Below, piece by piece: positions 31,939 to 42,266 of a stretch of DNA of 64,000 nt (its first letter is position 1; each line of letters begins with the position of its first letter). This DNA comes from Candidatus Abyssobacteria bacterium SURF_17. GTDB taxonomy: Bacteria > Abyssobacteria > SURF-5. Under the pieces are notes generated by a model that ran no database searches, was not told the origin of the DNA, and was given only the letters and a program-made list of their open reading frames with translations. The position numbers and the translations under genes are program-made. Location: assembly GCA_003598055.1 (NCBI GenBank), contig QZKI01000085.1, positions 25,206 to 89,205 on the forward strand. The letters are read 5' to 3'.

Positions 31939-32514
31939 ATGGAACTGAAAGGTAAAAAGGTGCTGATCCTTGCCGATGATATGTATGAGGATATGGAGCT
32001 ATGGTATCCGAAGATTCGGCTGACCGAGGCCGGCGCAACCGTGAAAGTCGCGGGCGTCGAGAAGAGAACATACCACGGCAAGCACGGATATCCGGTGGAG
32101 GCGGACGATAAGATTTCCGCTTACAATCCGAAGGATTTCGATTGCGTCGTGATACCGGGCGGCTATGCGCCCGACAGGATGAGGCGCTCGAAGTCGCTTC
32201 TCGATTTCGTTAAGAAGATGCACGATGGCAACAAGGTGGTGGCCTCGATATGCCATGCTGCATGGGTGCCGATCTCCGCGGGCATCGTGAAGGGCAAGAC
32301 GATGACCTGCTTCTATGCAATCAAGGACGACCTGGTGAATGCGGGCGCGAAGTATGTGGACCAGTCGGTTGTTGTCGACGGAAACATCGTCAGCTCGCGT
32401 ACGCCTGACGATCTGCCTGATTTCTGCAAAGCGATTATCTCCCTGCTCGCCGGTAAGGGTGAATACAGGCCGGTGACCACGGAGGCGATGGAAGAGGCGG
32501 AGGCGCATTTGTAA
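31939..32514 (+). CDS. DJ-1/PfpI family protein
   Basis: KKVLILADDMYEDMELWYPKIRLTEAG...DCVVIPGGYAPDRMRR...VASICHAAWVP. Confidence 0.94.
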   Translation: MELKGKKVLILADDMYEDMELWYPKIRLTEAGATVKVAGVEKRTYHGKHGYPVEADDKISAYNPKDFDCVVIPGGYAPDRMRRSKSLLDFVKKMHDGNKVVASICHAAWVPISAGIVKGKTMTCFYAIKDDLVNAGAKYVDQSVVVDGNIVSSRTPDDLPDFCKAIISLLAGKGEYRPVTTEAMEEAEAHL

Positions 32515-32523
32515 ACCGCTTCG

Positions 32524-32618
32524 TGGGGTCAGACCTTGAAATATGACATAGGGAGACAAGGGAAACAGGTATCAATACTTGACGCAAGCTTTATGTCATA
32601 TTTCAAGGTCTGACCCCA
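32524..32618. repeat. 95-bp element with perfect 27-bp inverted arms
   Basis: TGGGGTCAGACCTTGAAATATGACATA ... TATGTCATATTTCAAGGTCTGACCCCA. Confidence 0.88.
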
Positions 32619-32705
32619 AGGACCCTGTCGAGTTCATCCTTGCAATAGCCTTCCCAAGTGTGATAAGATTTCAACTGGAAGTTTTCTTGACGGAATCTCT
32701 CCACA

Positions 32706-32918
32706 ATGCATCTGGGGCATATTCATGAACCGGCGGAGGAAAACCCCGAGCTCGCCCTTTATCATTTCGGACGGGCGATAGACTTCTTGCGCGCCGGTCA
32801 AGAATCCCGTGCAATCGAGGAGTTCCGGCTCGTGCTTCGTTACGACCCTGAGTTTGGCGAGGCGCGGGCTCGATTGGAGGAGTTAGGAGAGGGATTGGGA
32901 GAGAGTTCGCGGGACTAA
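32706..32918 (+). CDS. Small TPR-like protein
   Basis: ALYHFGRAIDFLRAGQESRAIEEFRLVLRYDPEFGEARARLEEL fits a TPR pair. Confidence 0.5.
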   Translation: MHLGHIHEPAEENPELALYHFGRAIDFLRAGQESRAIEEFRLVLRYDPEFGEARARLEELGEGLGESSRD

Positions 32919-33050
32919 ATGGGTGGCTGCATCCTGCTGGAGTGAACGGTTGCATGGCCGCCCGGGGTACGGGGATTCCGAAGAGTATTGAACACAGCAA
33001 GAAAAGGCTCTAGACGGTCTCGAGCATAACCAAAGAGGAAGGAGCACAGA

Positions 33051-33884
33051 ATGTGTCGTTTCTGCGAAGAATATGGCGATGGCGGGAAATGGTATCTGAA
33101 TCCCGCTAATTACGCAAGGAGATTATATAAGATACGGAAAGAGGGTGACGAAGCGCTCGGGGCCGATGCCGACCCGCAAGCAGCGGGGATGGGCGGCGCA
33201 GTCATCAACGACATAATCCGGGCGCGGGCCGCGGGCAAGCGTGACGAGGAGGAGCAAATCAAGAAGGATGCGCTTGATGCCGCATATCAGAGGCACTTTG
33301 CTCAGGTGGTCACGCTCGAGGAGACGAAGCAGATATTCGACATCGCGTATCCGATAGCCCGCATGACGTGTGTGTGCAGGCGCGCGTCGGTGGCGCTGCC
33401 TGATGAGCAGAATTTCACGTGTATCGGCATTGGGCCGGGCATGTACAAGTGGGAACGCTGGCCCGAGACGTATCGCGGCGGCGTCGAGTTCATGACGCCG
33501 GCGGAGGCGAAACGGTGGGCGGATGCCGCAGACGAAGCGGGGCTGGTGCATACGGTTGATGTGTTTGGGCTTCCGTACATCGGGGGCATGTGCCAGTGCG
33601 AGTATCCGGGCTGCGTCGCTATTAGGAACAGGGTTGACTATGACTTCAAGTTCATCCTCAAGGGGGAATATGTAGCCGAGTTGGACCCCGAGAAATGCAT
33701 TGGCTGCAAGAAGTGCATTCCGCGGTGTCACTTCCGTGCGGCATATTTCAAGGTATATGCGGAGAAGGCCGGCATTGACATGATGAGATGTTTCGGATGT
33801 GGCTTGTGTGCAAGTGTATGCCCGACGAACGCCATCACGCTTGTCGAGAGGAGTTCTTTTCCCGCGCTGGCGGACAATTGGTAA
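33051..33884 (+). CDS. 4Fe-4S ferredoxin-domain protein with extra cysteine motifs
   Basis: CIGCKKCIPRCHFRA and CFGCGLCASVCPTNA; also MCRFCEEY, CVCRR and CQCEYPGC. Confidence 0.85.
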   Translation: MCRFCEEYGDGGKWYLNPANYARRLYKIRKEGDEALGADADPQAAGMGGAVINDIIRARAAGKRDEEEQIKKDALDAAYQRHFAQVVTLEETKQIFDIAYPIARMTCVCRRASVALPDEQNFTCIGIGPGMYKWERWPETYRGGVEFMTPAEAKRWADAADEAGLVHTVDVFGLPYIGGMCQCEYPGCVAIRNRVDYDFKFILKGEYVAELDPEKCIGCKKCIPRCHFRAAYFKVYAEKAGIDMMRCFGCGLCASVCPTNAITLVERSSFPALADNW

Positions 33885-33902
33885 TGTATTCACTGGAGGA
33901 TT

Positions 33903-34205
33903 GTGATGCTTCCGAAGATAACTGTTGATGATGGAACATGCCTCGGTCCCCACGAGTGCGGACTGTGCATGAAACTATGTCCGATGACGGTGTTTATTGC
34001 GGGACATACGAAAGTGTGGAAATTTCGCGAGACCGACCCGAAGGACTACCGGGTGTATGCGCGTTACTATGACCAGTGCGTCATGTGCAACAAGTGTGTC
34101 GAGGCTTGTCCCGTGAGCGCGATAACTATTACGGCGGATGAGGTTGCCTCCGCCGCTGAATTGTTGGCGGAACCGATGGCTGAGCAACCGGCTTCATTGA
34201 GCTGA
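33903..34205 (+). CDS. 4Fe-4S ferredoxin-type protein
   Basis: CLGPHECGLCMKLCPMTV and CVMCNKCVEACPVSAI. Confidence 0.85.
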   Translation: MMLPKITVDDGTCLGPHECGLCMKLCPMTVFIAGHTKVWKFRETDPKDYRVYARYYDQCVMCNKCVEACPVSAITITADEVASAAELLAEPMAEQPASLS

Positions 34206-34245
34206 GGAGTGTTTAGCGAGGGTTCGCCGACGAAGGAGTGAAGAG

Positions 34246-34875
34246 ATGGCGGAAAAAAAGAAGAGGACAAAGAGCGCCGAGGCCGCGAGGAGAAAAATCG
34301 GCCTCAGCGATGAGATAGCGCCCGGCCGGCGTATGAAACTTGAGGCGGGAGTTAACCGCGAGTTCGACATGCCGCGCCAAATGGCTGAGGAGGTGTCCGC
34401 TGCATTCAACTTTGGGGAGTTAGCCGAGAATCTGCGGAGCAAGCCGGAAGACGAGGCGCGAAAGGTTTATGATGAATTCGGACGAGCTGTGATGAAGAAA
34501 GTCATCGAGCTTGCGGACGAAAAATATCGTGACCGTACCGCCGAGATGGTGGAGCTGGTTGCGAGTCAGACGGGCGCTCACTTTCCGCACCGGCTGCAGC
34601 GATATGTTGAGCTGTCGGTGCTTTCGCTTCGTCCCGAGGACAAGTGGAACGTTACCGTTTCGACCACCAAAGAGATGCGGATACGGGAATACTCGTGCGT
34701 GATGAATAAGGCGCTCGCGGAAGTCGGGATAGTTCTGGAAGGGCTGCCGTGCGGCGCAAGTTGCATCGGCGGATTCATCGAGGCTGCGCGGGGAGCATCT
34801 ACGAAATTGAGGGTTGAACATTCGGCGAAGCTGCCCGAGGCCGGTTACTGCGAGTTCACGTTCTATCCGTTGTAA
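34246..34875 (+). CDS. Hypothetical protein, cysteine-containing C-terminal domain, linked to two ferredoxin genes
   Basis: Complete ORF with REYSCVMNKALAEVGIVLEGLPCGASCIGGFIEAARG...YCEFTFYPL. Confidence 0.7.
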   Translation: MAEKKKRTKSAEAARRKIGLSDEIAPGRRMKLEAGVNREFDMPRQMAEEVSAAFNFGELAENLRSKPEDEARKVYDEFGRAVMKKVIELADEKYRDRTAEMVELVASQTGAHFPHRLQRYVELSVLSLRPEDKWNVTVSTTKEMRIREYSCVMNKALAEVGIVLEGLPCGASCIGGFIEAARGASTKLRVEHSAKLPEAGYCEFTFYPL

Positions 34876-34932
34876 TGATTCGCTCCCGCTCCTGACGGTT
34901 GCCCGCACGGAGCGGGATTCCCTTTTTTTCCC

Positions 34933-35994
34933 TCATTCCGGCTCGGGAGCCGGGGAAGCCGCTTCCCCGGAAAGTTCCTGCAGTCTTGAGCGAGCTTGGT
35001 CGGCAAGCTCGTGCATTCCCGCCGCCGTGGCCACAGCCAGAGCCGATTTGTAATTCTCTGCCGCTCTCTTGCCATCGCCCAGTTGTTCGCTGACAAGCCC
35101 GATGCGAAACAGGGTGTCGGCTATGCGGGTGTGATTTGCGGTAAAATCGAAGACTGCGAGCGCGCGGCTGTAATGCGTGAGCGCGTTTGCGTAGTCTCCT
35201 TTTGCCTGGTATGCGGATGCGATGTTGAAGAGGTCGAGCGCTATTGCCTCGGGAAGCTCGAGCTCCTTATCAATCTCAAGGGCTCGCCGGTAATAGTCTA
35301 AGGCGCTATCGGCATTGTTGAGAGAGAGCGAAAGCGTGCCGAGATTGTTGAGGTTGTCGGCCACAGCCATGCGATTGCCTTCCCGCTCATTGATCCGGAG
35401 CGACTGCTCGTACAATTCCCGTGCTTGTTCGCTGTCGCCGGTTTCCTTCATCAGCAGGCCAAGGTTATTGAGCGCTTTGGCTTCGAGTGACCTGAGCTTG
35501 TTTGCCCGGGCTGTTTCCAGAGCCATCTGGTAATGTTGCCTGGCCGCATCGGCGTTTTGCAGGGCCGAATGCGTGGAGCCGATGTTGAGGAGTGTCGTGG
35601 CGATACCTTGGGAATTATGAAGTTCACGGTAAATCGTCAGTGCGCCGCCGTAATTCTCCAGTGCTTTCTCGTAGTCTCCCTGTCGGAGGTGGACGGTGGC
35701 GATGTTGTTGAGGGCATCTGCCACGCCTTCCTGATAATCGATGGAGTTGCTGGCTTCGAGGGCCGCGTTGAACCGGACGAGGGCATCCTCGTAATCGCCC
35801 TTCTGGTATTGTTGCATCCCCACGCGGAGCAGTCTGTCCGCGCGTTCTGTGCGTGTTGGAGGAGAAATGGTGTGCGCGCAGGCAAGGAAAAGCGAGGCCG
35901 ACGCCAGGAAGAAGCAGAGGGACGCCACACCGGCTGCCACGAACAGGGTGTCAGCGCTTCTCGTGGTGGAGACGGGGCCATGTCCGATTCTCAC
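34933..35994 (-). CDS. Tetratricopeptide-repeat protein
   Basis: Repeated units such as ADALNNIATVHLRQGDYEKALENYGGALTIYRE; LACA lipobox-like segment. Confidence 0.88.
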   Translation of the reverse strand: MRIGHGPVSTTRSADTLFVAAGVASLCFFLASASLFLACAHTISPPTRTERADRLLRVGMQQYQKGDYEDALVRFNAALEASNSIDYQEGVADALNNIATVHLRQGDYEKALENYGGALTIYRELHNSQGIATTLLNIGSTHSALQNADAARQHYQMALETARANKLRSLEAKALNNLGLLMKETGDSEQARELYEQSLRINEREGNRMAVADNLNNLGTLSLSLNNADSALDYYRRALEIDKELELPEAIALDLFNIASAYQAKGDYANALTHYSRALAVFDFTANHTRIADTLFRIGLVSEQLGDGKRAAENYKSALAVATAAGMHELADQARSRLQELSGEAASPAPEPE

Positions 35995-37052
35995 CGTGTC
36001 ACCTCCGGCCGAGCGACGTCGCGGCCGCTTATCGCGATTGGTTCACCCGGTACGGCCGGCTCGAAATAGCCGCGGATGAGCCAACTTCGCTTTGACGCAT
36101 CGATGACCTTTCTCGCCTCTCCTATCGTCTCGTCTGCCGAATCTATGAGCGGGCCTATCCTCGGAGTGGCCTCTCGTATGTCTTCGGAGGCAGCGGTGAG
36201 GTTTGAGGCGATGGTTTCTGCCTCTTTCATCACCGTGCGGCCAGAAGCGATCATTTCGGCAAAATCTTCCGCCGTGTCGGCGGCTTTGCTCGAGAACTCG
36301 TTGAATTTGTCGACCGAGGATTTTGCCCTCTCCATGATGGCCGGAAACTCGGTTGAGGCTCCTTTGGCATTGCTCGACACAACCTTAAAGTTTTCCATGG
36401 TTACGTTCGCGGAGTCCAAGACAGTCGAAGCTTTCCGGTAGAGGTCATCTCGGGTGAGCAGTGCGCCGAGCGTGCCCTTTCCGGCCCGAGCCTCTGTTGT
36501 GAGGACCTTGACGTTGTCGAGAATAGTGCCCACTTCGCCCGCGGGGTCGGCGAGTTCGTCGGTGAGCTTGGAGATGTTCTTGATTGCGTTTTCCATATTT
36601 CCGAGGGCGGGCCGCGCCGCTGCGAGCAGTTCGGCCAACTCGAAGATTTCTGATGTTTTAATGGTGCCGCCGTCGGGGATGACGGGCTCTTCCGCGGAGC
36701 CGACCGTGATCTCAATGTATCGGTCGCCCATGAGTCCCATGGTCTTTATTGAAGCAATAGAATCGCCCCGGATTCTTTCTCGCTGCGTTTCGCTGATGCT
36801 CATTATCACCTGGACCCTGTTCGTGGAGCCGAACGTGACGTCTCTAACGTGTCCGACGTTGATGCCCGCGAGGAGCACGTCGGCGCCTGTTTGCAGACCT
36901 GCAACGGAGTCAAACACTCCGGTTATTTCATAGCGCCTCTCGAAAATGTTCTGGCGTCTTCCTATCAGGGCTACGATTACGAAAAGGAGTGCGAGCGATG
37001 CCAGAACGAATATGCCGACGATCGTCTCCAGTTTTCCTCTGCGCCTTGGCAT
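35991..37052 (-). CDS. mlaD: MlaD/MCE-family lipid transport protein
   Basis: YEITGVFDSVAGLQTGADVLLAGINVGHVRDV..; N-terminal TM. Confidence 0.9.
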   Translation of the reverse strand: MPRRRGKLETIVGIFVLASLALLFVIVALIGRRQNIFERRYEITGVFDSVAGLQTGADVLLAGINVGHVRDVTFGSTNRVQVIMSISETQRERIRGDSIASIKTMGLMGDRYIEITVGSAEEPVIPDGGTIKTSEIFELAELLAAARPALGNMENAIKNISKLTDELADPAGEVGTILDNVKVLTTEARAGKGTLGALLTRDDLYRKASTVLDSANVTMENFKVVSSNAKGASTEFPAIMERAKSSVDKFNEFSSKAADTAEDFAEMIASGRTVMKEAETIASNLTAASEDIREATPRIGPLIDSADETIGEARKVIDASKRSWLIRGYFEPAVPGEPIAISGRDVARPEVTR

Positions 37053-37181
37053 GAGCGATACCCTCCTCTTTTCGCTGGTTCGGCCTCGTCGACGATAGCA
37101 TGAATTCTTCTCATACTATGGTGCGACGAGAACAGGCGAGGCAAGCTTCCTCGCGTCCTACCAGGCGGAAATCCTTTGTGA

Positions 37182-37949
37182 TCAGTGCCGAAGAGAACTC
37201 GAATCGAGGAATTCGCGAACATATTCGTTGTCGCTTCGGCGCAATTCCTCCATCGTGCCGACAAACAGGAATTTGCCTTCATGCAAGAGGGCGAGCCTGT
37301 CAGCCACATGGCTCGCGCAAATGAGGTCGTGCGTGACGACGATTGATGTGATCTTCAGCTCATGCTGGAGCCTGACTATCAGCTCCGAGATGGTCTTCGC
37401 ACGGATTGGGTCGAGCCCCGTGGTCGGTTCATCATATACGACGATTTGGGGCTCGAGCGCGATTGCGCGTGCGAGCGCAGCTCGTTTCTGCATGCCTCCG
37501 CTCAGTTCCGATGGCATTTTGTCCTCCGCGCCTTCGAGCTCGACCATGGAGAGTTTCTGCCGCACGACATCCCGTATTTGTTCCTCAGTGAGATTCAGGT
37601 GGTGCCTGATGGCAAACGAGATATTTTCTCCGATCGTCATCGAGTCGTACAGTGCCGACCCCTGGAAGAGGAACCCGATCTTGAGCCGCACTTCATCCCA
37701 CTGGCTGTCGCGGGTGAAGGCTGTCACATCCTGACCATCAATCATGATGCGTCCCGAATCCGGTTCCAGCAAGCCCACGAGCAGATTCATCAAGACGGTT
37801 TTGCCGCTGCCGCTGGCGCCGAGTATGACAACGGTTTCTCCCTCGCGTATTTCGAGCGTGATGCCACTGAGGACGGTTTGGCCGTTGAAGCTTTTCGTCA
37901 CGTTTTCAATTCTGATTATCGGGGAAGATTGTCTGGTATCTTCGTCCAT
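37182..37949 (-). CDS. mlaF: Mla-type ABC transporter ATP-binding protein
   Basis: GASGSGKTVLMNLLVGLLEPDSG...ELSGGMQKRAALARAIALEPQIVVYDEPTTGLDP. Confidence 0.94.
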   Translation of the reverse strand: MDEDTRQSSPIIRIENVTKSFNGQTVLSGITLEIREGETVVILGASGSGKTVLMNLLVGLLEPDSGRIMIDGQDVTAFTRDSQWDEVRLKIGFLFQGSALYDSMTIGENISFAIRHHLNLTEEQIRDVVRQKLSMVELEGAEDKMPSELSGGMQKRAALARAIALEPQIVVYDEPTTGLDPIRAKTISELIVRLQHELKITSIVVTHDLICASHVADRLALLHEGKFLFVGTMEELRRSDNEYVREFLDSSSLRH

Positions 37950-37975
37950 GTTTCCGTCCGGCCACTAATGCGCGT

Positions 37976-38761
37976 TCAAGAGCCAAAAATCCAGAGCAGA
38001 ATCCTTGTGAGGATGACATCGGAAATCATGATCAGGAGGGAAGCGGTGACAACGCTCGACTTCGTCGAGTTGCCGACGCCCTCGGTCCCTCCCGTTGTTT
38101 CGAAGCCGTAGTAGCTTGCGACGGTGCCCACGAGCATGCCGAAGATGATGGTCTTGAGCAGGCCGGGGATGACGTCGCTGAGGGTAATGTATTTCAAAGT
38201 GAAAGACGTATAGAGATAAGGGCTTATGTCGCCCTGCGTTACCCCGATGATGAATCCGCCGAAAACGCCGAGCACATCGGCTATGATCGTAAGGAGCGGG
38301 ACGGCAATCATGCAGGCGACGACACGCGTGACGACCAGGTAGCGGATGGGGTTGACGGCGGAAACTGTGAGTGCATCTATCTGACGTGTCACCTTCATCG
38401 AACCGAGTTCGGCGCTGATTCCGGAACCCGCTCTGCCGGCGACCATAAGCCCGGTGAGAACGGGCCCGAGTTCCTTCACGACTGCGAGGCCGACGCCGAC
38501 GGAGACATAGTTCACCGCGCCGAAAGCCTGGAGCGTTCCTATGGTTTGCATTGCCATTACGAGCCCGACTGAAAGCGCGACGGTGCTTGTCAGCAGAAGC
38601 GACATGACGCCGATGGTATAGACCTGCCGGACGGTCTCGGCGAGGTAGAAGCGGGGGGTCACGCATTTTCTCATTATGTCGACCCAGAAGAGAAACATGC
38701 GGCCGGCAGAGTTAGCATAGGAGATGAGGTAACTGCCTAACGTGCGCGCGACAATTTCCAT
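37976..38761 (-). CDS. mlaE: Mla-type ABC transporter permease
   Basis: VVKELGPVLTGLMVAGRAGSGISAELGSMKVTRQIDALTV. Confidence 0.94.
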   Translation of the reverse strand: MEIVARTLGSYLISYANSAGRMFLFWVDIMRKCVTPRFYLAETVRQVYTIGVMSLLLTSTVALSVGLVMAMQTIGTLQAFGAVNYVSVGVGLAVVKELGPVLTGLMVAGRAGSGISAELGSMKVTRQIDALTVSAVNPIRYLVVTRVVACMIAVPLLTIIADVLGVFGGFIIGVTQGDISPYLYTSFTLKYITLSDVIPGLLKTIIFGMLVGTVASYYGFETTGGTEGVGNSTKSSVVTASLLIMISDVILTRILLWIFGS

Positions 38762-39143
38762 CGTTGGGTGTCTGCGATTGTCCCGGTGGTGATTTCTCTC
38801 GCGAGCGCAGAACGTTGACTCATTGAAAAATTAATTCGCTCGCCGGAAGGTCACATTTCGCTCGGATTCGAGTCATCTTGAGGAAATGCGCCTTTCTCTC
38901 TCAGGCTCAAATTATACAAGAATCAGATGCATATGTCTAATTGCCGGATGTGCTTTTGACATTCCTTTTTTGCGCGTGATACTATGCGACCGCGCGCTTC
39001 ATGAAAGCAGCGCCTGCCTGTTCTCGCGGCATGTTTCACTCCATGGTGATTGCGAAGTCGCACAATTTTGGGGGGCGTGATATAGTTGTGCGATAGCGCC
39101 GGTCAACTCGTATGATGCAAGAATTGCTGGAGGGAGGTCTACG

Positions 39144-40574
39144 ATGCCCACTAAGGACGCCGCGGAGCTCGACAGGATTGTGCTTGACTACACGAACGTG
39201 ATGGCCGACGCCATAGGCTCCGAACATGGCATCGTGCATGGGGAGCTTAGTTCGGAGCTGTCTCGCGTGAAGGAAATATCACGTTCTCTCAAGAAACAGC
39301 GGGCGGATGGCAAGCTTGCATTCATGGATTTGCCCCATCAGAAAGGATGGGTTCGCGAGATCGAGGGCTATGTTCGGCGGATGCCCAAAACGATTGAGAA
39401 CTTTGTGGTTATCGGCATTGGCGGTTCCGCACTGGGCAATATCATGCTCCATTCGGCGCTGAACCATTCCGAATACAATCTGTTGTCACGCGAGCGCCGT
39501 AAGGGCAGGCCGCGCATGTTTTTTCTTGATAATGTGGACCCGGACCGGACCGCCTCGCTCCTGGAGGCGCTTGACCCGCGAAAAACCGTGTTCAATGTGA
39601 TAACAAAGTCGGGCGACACGGCGGAGACGATGAGCAATTTTCTCGTCGCGCGGCAGTGGCTGCTCCGGTCGGTTGGCAAGAAGGCGCTCGCGCGCCATAT
39701 CGTGGCGACGACAGATGCGAAGAAAGGGCACCTGCGCAAGCTTGTCGAGAAAGAAGGGTATGAATCGTTTGTTGTGCCGGATGGTGTGGGAGGTCGATTC
39801 TCGGTGCTCACACCCGTGGGGCTGGTGTCGGCGGCCGTCTCCGGCATCAACATTCGAAAGTTGCTCGCCGGCGGGGCGAAAATGGACGAGATATGCCAAA
39901 CGGACAGCCCGACGGAGAATCCGGCCGCTCTCAACGCGTTGCTTCACTATCTGCTCGATACTCGGAAGGGAAAGAAGATTTCCGTCATGATGCCGTATGT
40001 CCAAAGATTGCGCGATTTTGCCGATTGGTACCGGCAACTGTGGGCTGAAAGCCTCGGAAAGAAGTATTCGCTTGACGGCAAAGAGGTTTATACAGGGCAA
40101 ACGCCGGTGAAGGCGCTTGGGGCAACGGACCAGCATTCTCAGATTCAGCTCTATATGGAAGGCCCGTTTGACAAGGTCGTGACGTTCATTGGGCTGAAGC
40201 GATATCCGCGCGAGGTGACGATTCCGCGAGCGTTTACTGATATGGAGGGGATTTCGTATTTGGGCGGGCGTCAACTCGGGGAGTTGTTGAAGGCCGAGCA
40301 GGAATCTACCGCGCTCGCGCTTGCCAAGAACCAGCGGCCCAACTGCACCGTCACCTTGCCCCGGCTTGACGCATTCGTGCTTGGGCAGATGATTTACCTG
40401 TATGAAGTGCAAACCGCCTTCGCGGGTGCGCTGTATGGTGTGAATCCATTTGACCAGCCGGGCGTGGAACTAGGAAAACACTATGCGTGCGGGACGATGG
40501 GACGGAAGGGGTATGAGCAGTACAGAGACGAGGTCGACCGCGGTTTGTCCAAAGGCATGCGAATGACCGTATGA
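39144..40574 (+). CDS. pgi: Glucose-6-phosphate isomerase
   Basis: FVVIGIGGSALGNIMLHSAL...NVITKSGDTAETMSNFLVA...PYVQRLRDFADWYRQLWAESLGK. Confidence 0.95.
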   Translation: MPTKDAAELDRIVLDYTNVMADAIGSEHGIVHGELSSELSRVKEISRSLKKQRADGKLAFMDLPHQKGWVREIEGYVRRMPKTIENFVVIGIGGSALGNIMLHSALNHSEYNLLSRERRKGRPRMFFLDNVDPDRTASLLEALDPRKTVFNVITKSGDTAETMSNFLVARQWLLRSVGKKALARHIVATTDAKKGHLRKLVEKEGYESFVVPDGVGGRFSVLTPVGLVSAAVSGINIRKLLAGGAKMDEICQTDSPTENPAALNALLHYLLDTRKGKKISVMMPYVQRLRDFADWYRQLWAESLGKKYSLDGKEVYTGQTPVKALGATDQHSQIQLYMEGPFDKVVTFIGLKRYPREVTIPRAFTDMEGISYLGGRQLGELLKAEQESTALALAKNQRPNCTVTLPRLDAFVLGQMIYLYEVQTAFAGALYGVNPFDQPGVELGKHYACGTMGRKGYEQYRDEVDRGLSKGMRMTV

Positions 40575-40638
40575 GTCAGAACAAGACCAGGGGCCGCCGA
40601 GGCGCACAATGTGCGGAAAAATAGGGCTGAAGGGCGGG

Positions 40639-41571
40639 ATGCGGACCGCAATGAAGGGAGCGTTCTCCGCGTGCGTTCTCGTTTTATTGCTGTCCCTGCA
40701 TGTTGGCTGTTCTGGAGAGCCTCAGAGCACGGGTCGCATCAAGGTTGCAGCCACCGTATTCCCCTTGTATGACATCGCACAGAATGTGGTCGGTGATCGA
40801 GGAGAGGTGCTGGTGCTCCTGCCGCCGGGCGCAAGTCCCCACACATATGACCTGACGCCGCAGCAGGCAAGACAACTGAAGGGTGTGCGGGTGGTCTTCA
40901 AGGTTGGTCACGGGCTCGATGATTGGACTCGAGCAATTGGTGATATATGGCCGGGGGTTGAGACGGTCGTGGTGGACAAGGGAATCGTTCCAAGGCTGTC
41001 CAATGATTCAGAGGAACATGATGAATCGGCCGAGCATGCGCACATGCGTGAGGAAATGAATCCGCATTATTGGCTTTCGGTTCGCAATGGAGAGATGATT
41101 GCGAAGAACATAGCGGAAGAGATGATAAGGATTGACCCGGCCCATGAAGCGTCGTATTCTGCAAACGCAGAGAGATATCTCGCGAAGCTAAGCGACGTGA
41201 AACAAGAGATAGAGGCGCAACTGAGCGGATTGCCGAACAAGAGAATCGTCACGTTTCATGATGCCTGGGGCTATTTTGCGGATGAATTCGGCTTGGAGAT
41301 TGTGGCCACGTTTGAGCCGTTCCCCGGCAAGCAGCCTACGCCGCGATATTTGGCCGAGTTGCAGCGGAGAGTTCGAAAGCTTGGCATCAAGGTCATTTTC
41401 TCGGAGCCACAGCTTTCGACGGAAACGATTGCGCCGTTTGTTGAGGACATGGGCTTGAAGTTGTACGTTCTTGACCCTCTCGGAGGCGTCGAGGGGCGGA
41501 ACACCTACATCGAGTTGCTCCGCTATAACGCTCAGGTCATTGCAGAGGCATTGAATAATGGGCGACGATAA
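40639..41571 (+). CDS. Zinc/manganese ABC transporter substrate-binding protein, ZnuA-like
   Basis: VAATVFPLYDIAQNVVGDRGEVLVLLPPGASPHTYDLTP...TFHDAWGYFADEFGLEIV. Confidence 0.92.
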   Translation: MRTAMKGAFSACVLVLLLSLHVGCSGEPQSTGRIKVAATVFPLYDIAQNVVGDRGEVLVLLPPGASPHTYDLTPQQARQLKGVRVVFKVGHGLDDWTRAIGDIWPGVETVVVDKGIVPRLSNDSEEHDESAEHAHMREEMNPHYWLSVRNGEMIAKNIAEEMIRIDPAHEASYSANAERYLAKLSDVKQEIEAQLSGLPNKRIVTFHDAWGYFADEFGLEIVATFEPFPGKQPTPRYLAELQRRVRKLGIKVIFSEPQLSTETIAPFVEDMGLKLYVLDPLGGVEGRNTYIELLRYNAQVIAEALNNGRR

Positions 41572-42265
41572 GATTCTTGAAATACGGAATTTGACGGTCA
41601 GGTATAACGAGCATGTTATCCTGAACGAGCTGAACTTTTATGTGAACACGGGTGAGATTGTGGCAATCATCGGGCCAAACGGCTCGGGCAAGACGACGCT
41701 GCTCAAGGCGATTCTGGGTTTGATTCCCTATAAGGGGGAAGTGAGGATTTTCGGCGGGCCGCCGAGACTCGCATTGAAGGAGATAGGGTATGTTCCTCAG
41801 AGGCTCGATTTCGACAAAACGTTCCCGCTGATGGTGAAGGAGTTTCTCGGTTTTGTAAAGGTGACGAATAGGCCGTGGCGTGAAGAAGTTCTCAGGGAAG
41901 CAGGGGTGAATGCGCTCATGGAGAAGCGGCTGGGCGAGCTGTCGGGCGGTCAGTTGCAGCGACTGCTGATTGCAAGGGCTATGCTCAAAGAGCCGAGATT
42001 GCTCCTGCTTGATGAGGCGACGAGCGGTGTGGACGTGGCTGCGGAGATGACGTTCTTCGAGTTGATAGAACACGTGAACAAGACCCACGGAGTGACCGTC
42101 ATGCTTATCTCGCACGAGGTGAACATGGTGTACAAGTTTGCCACGCAGATACTGTGTTTGAACAAGGACCTCGTGTGCAACGGCAGGCCCAAAGAAGCTA
42201 TCACGCAGGAAGTCCTCGAGAAGCTTTACGGCAAGAACATCCAGTTTCAACCTCACGAGCACTGA
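41558..42265 (+). CDS. Metal ABC transporter ATP-binding protein, ZnuC-like
   Basis: GPNGSGKTTLLKAILG...LSGGQLQRLLIARAMLKEPRLLLLDEATSGVD. Confidence 0.93.
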   Translation: MGDDKILEIRNLTVRYNEHVILNELNFYVNTGEIVAIIGPNGSGKTTLLKAILGLIPYKGEVRIFGGPPRLALKEIGYVPQRLDFDKTFPLMVKEFLGFVKVTNRPWREEVLREAGVNALMEKRLGELSGGQLQRLLIARAMLKEPRLLLLDEATSGVDVAAEMTFFELIEHVNKTHGVTVMLISHEVNMVYKFATQILCLNKDLVCNGRPKEAITQEVLEKLYGKNIQFQPHEH

Positions 42266-42266
42266 C

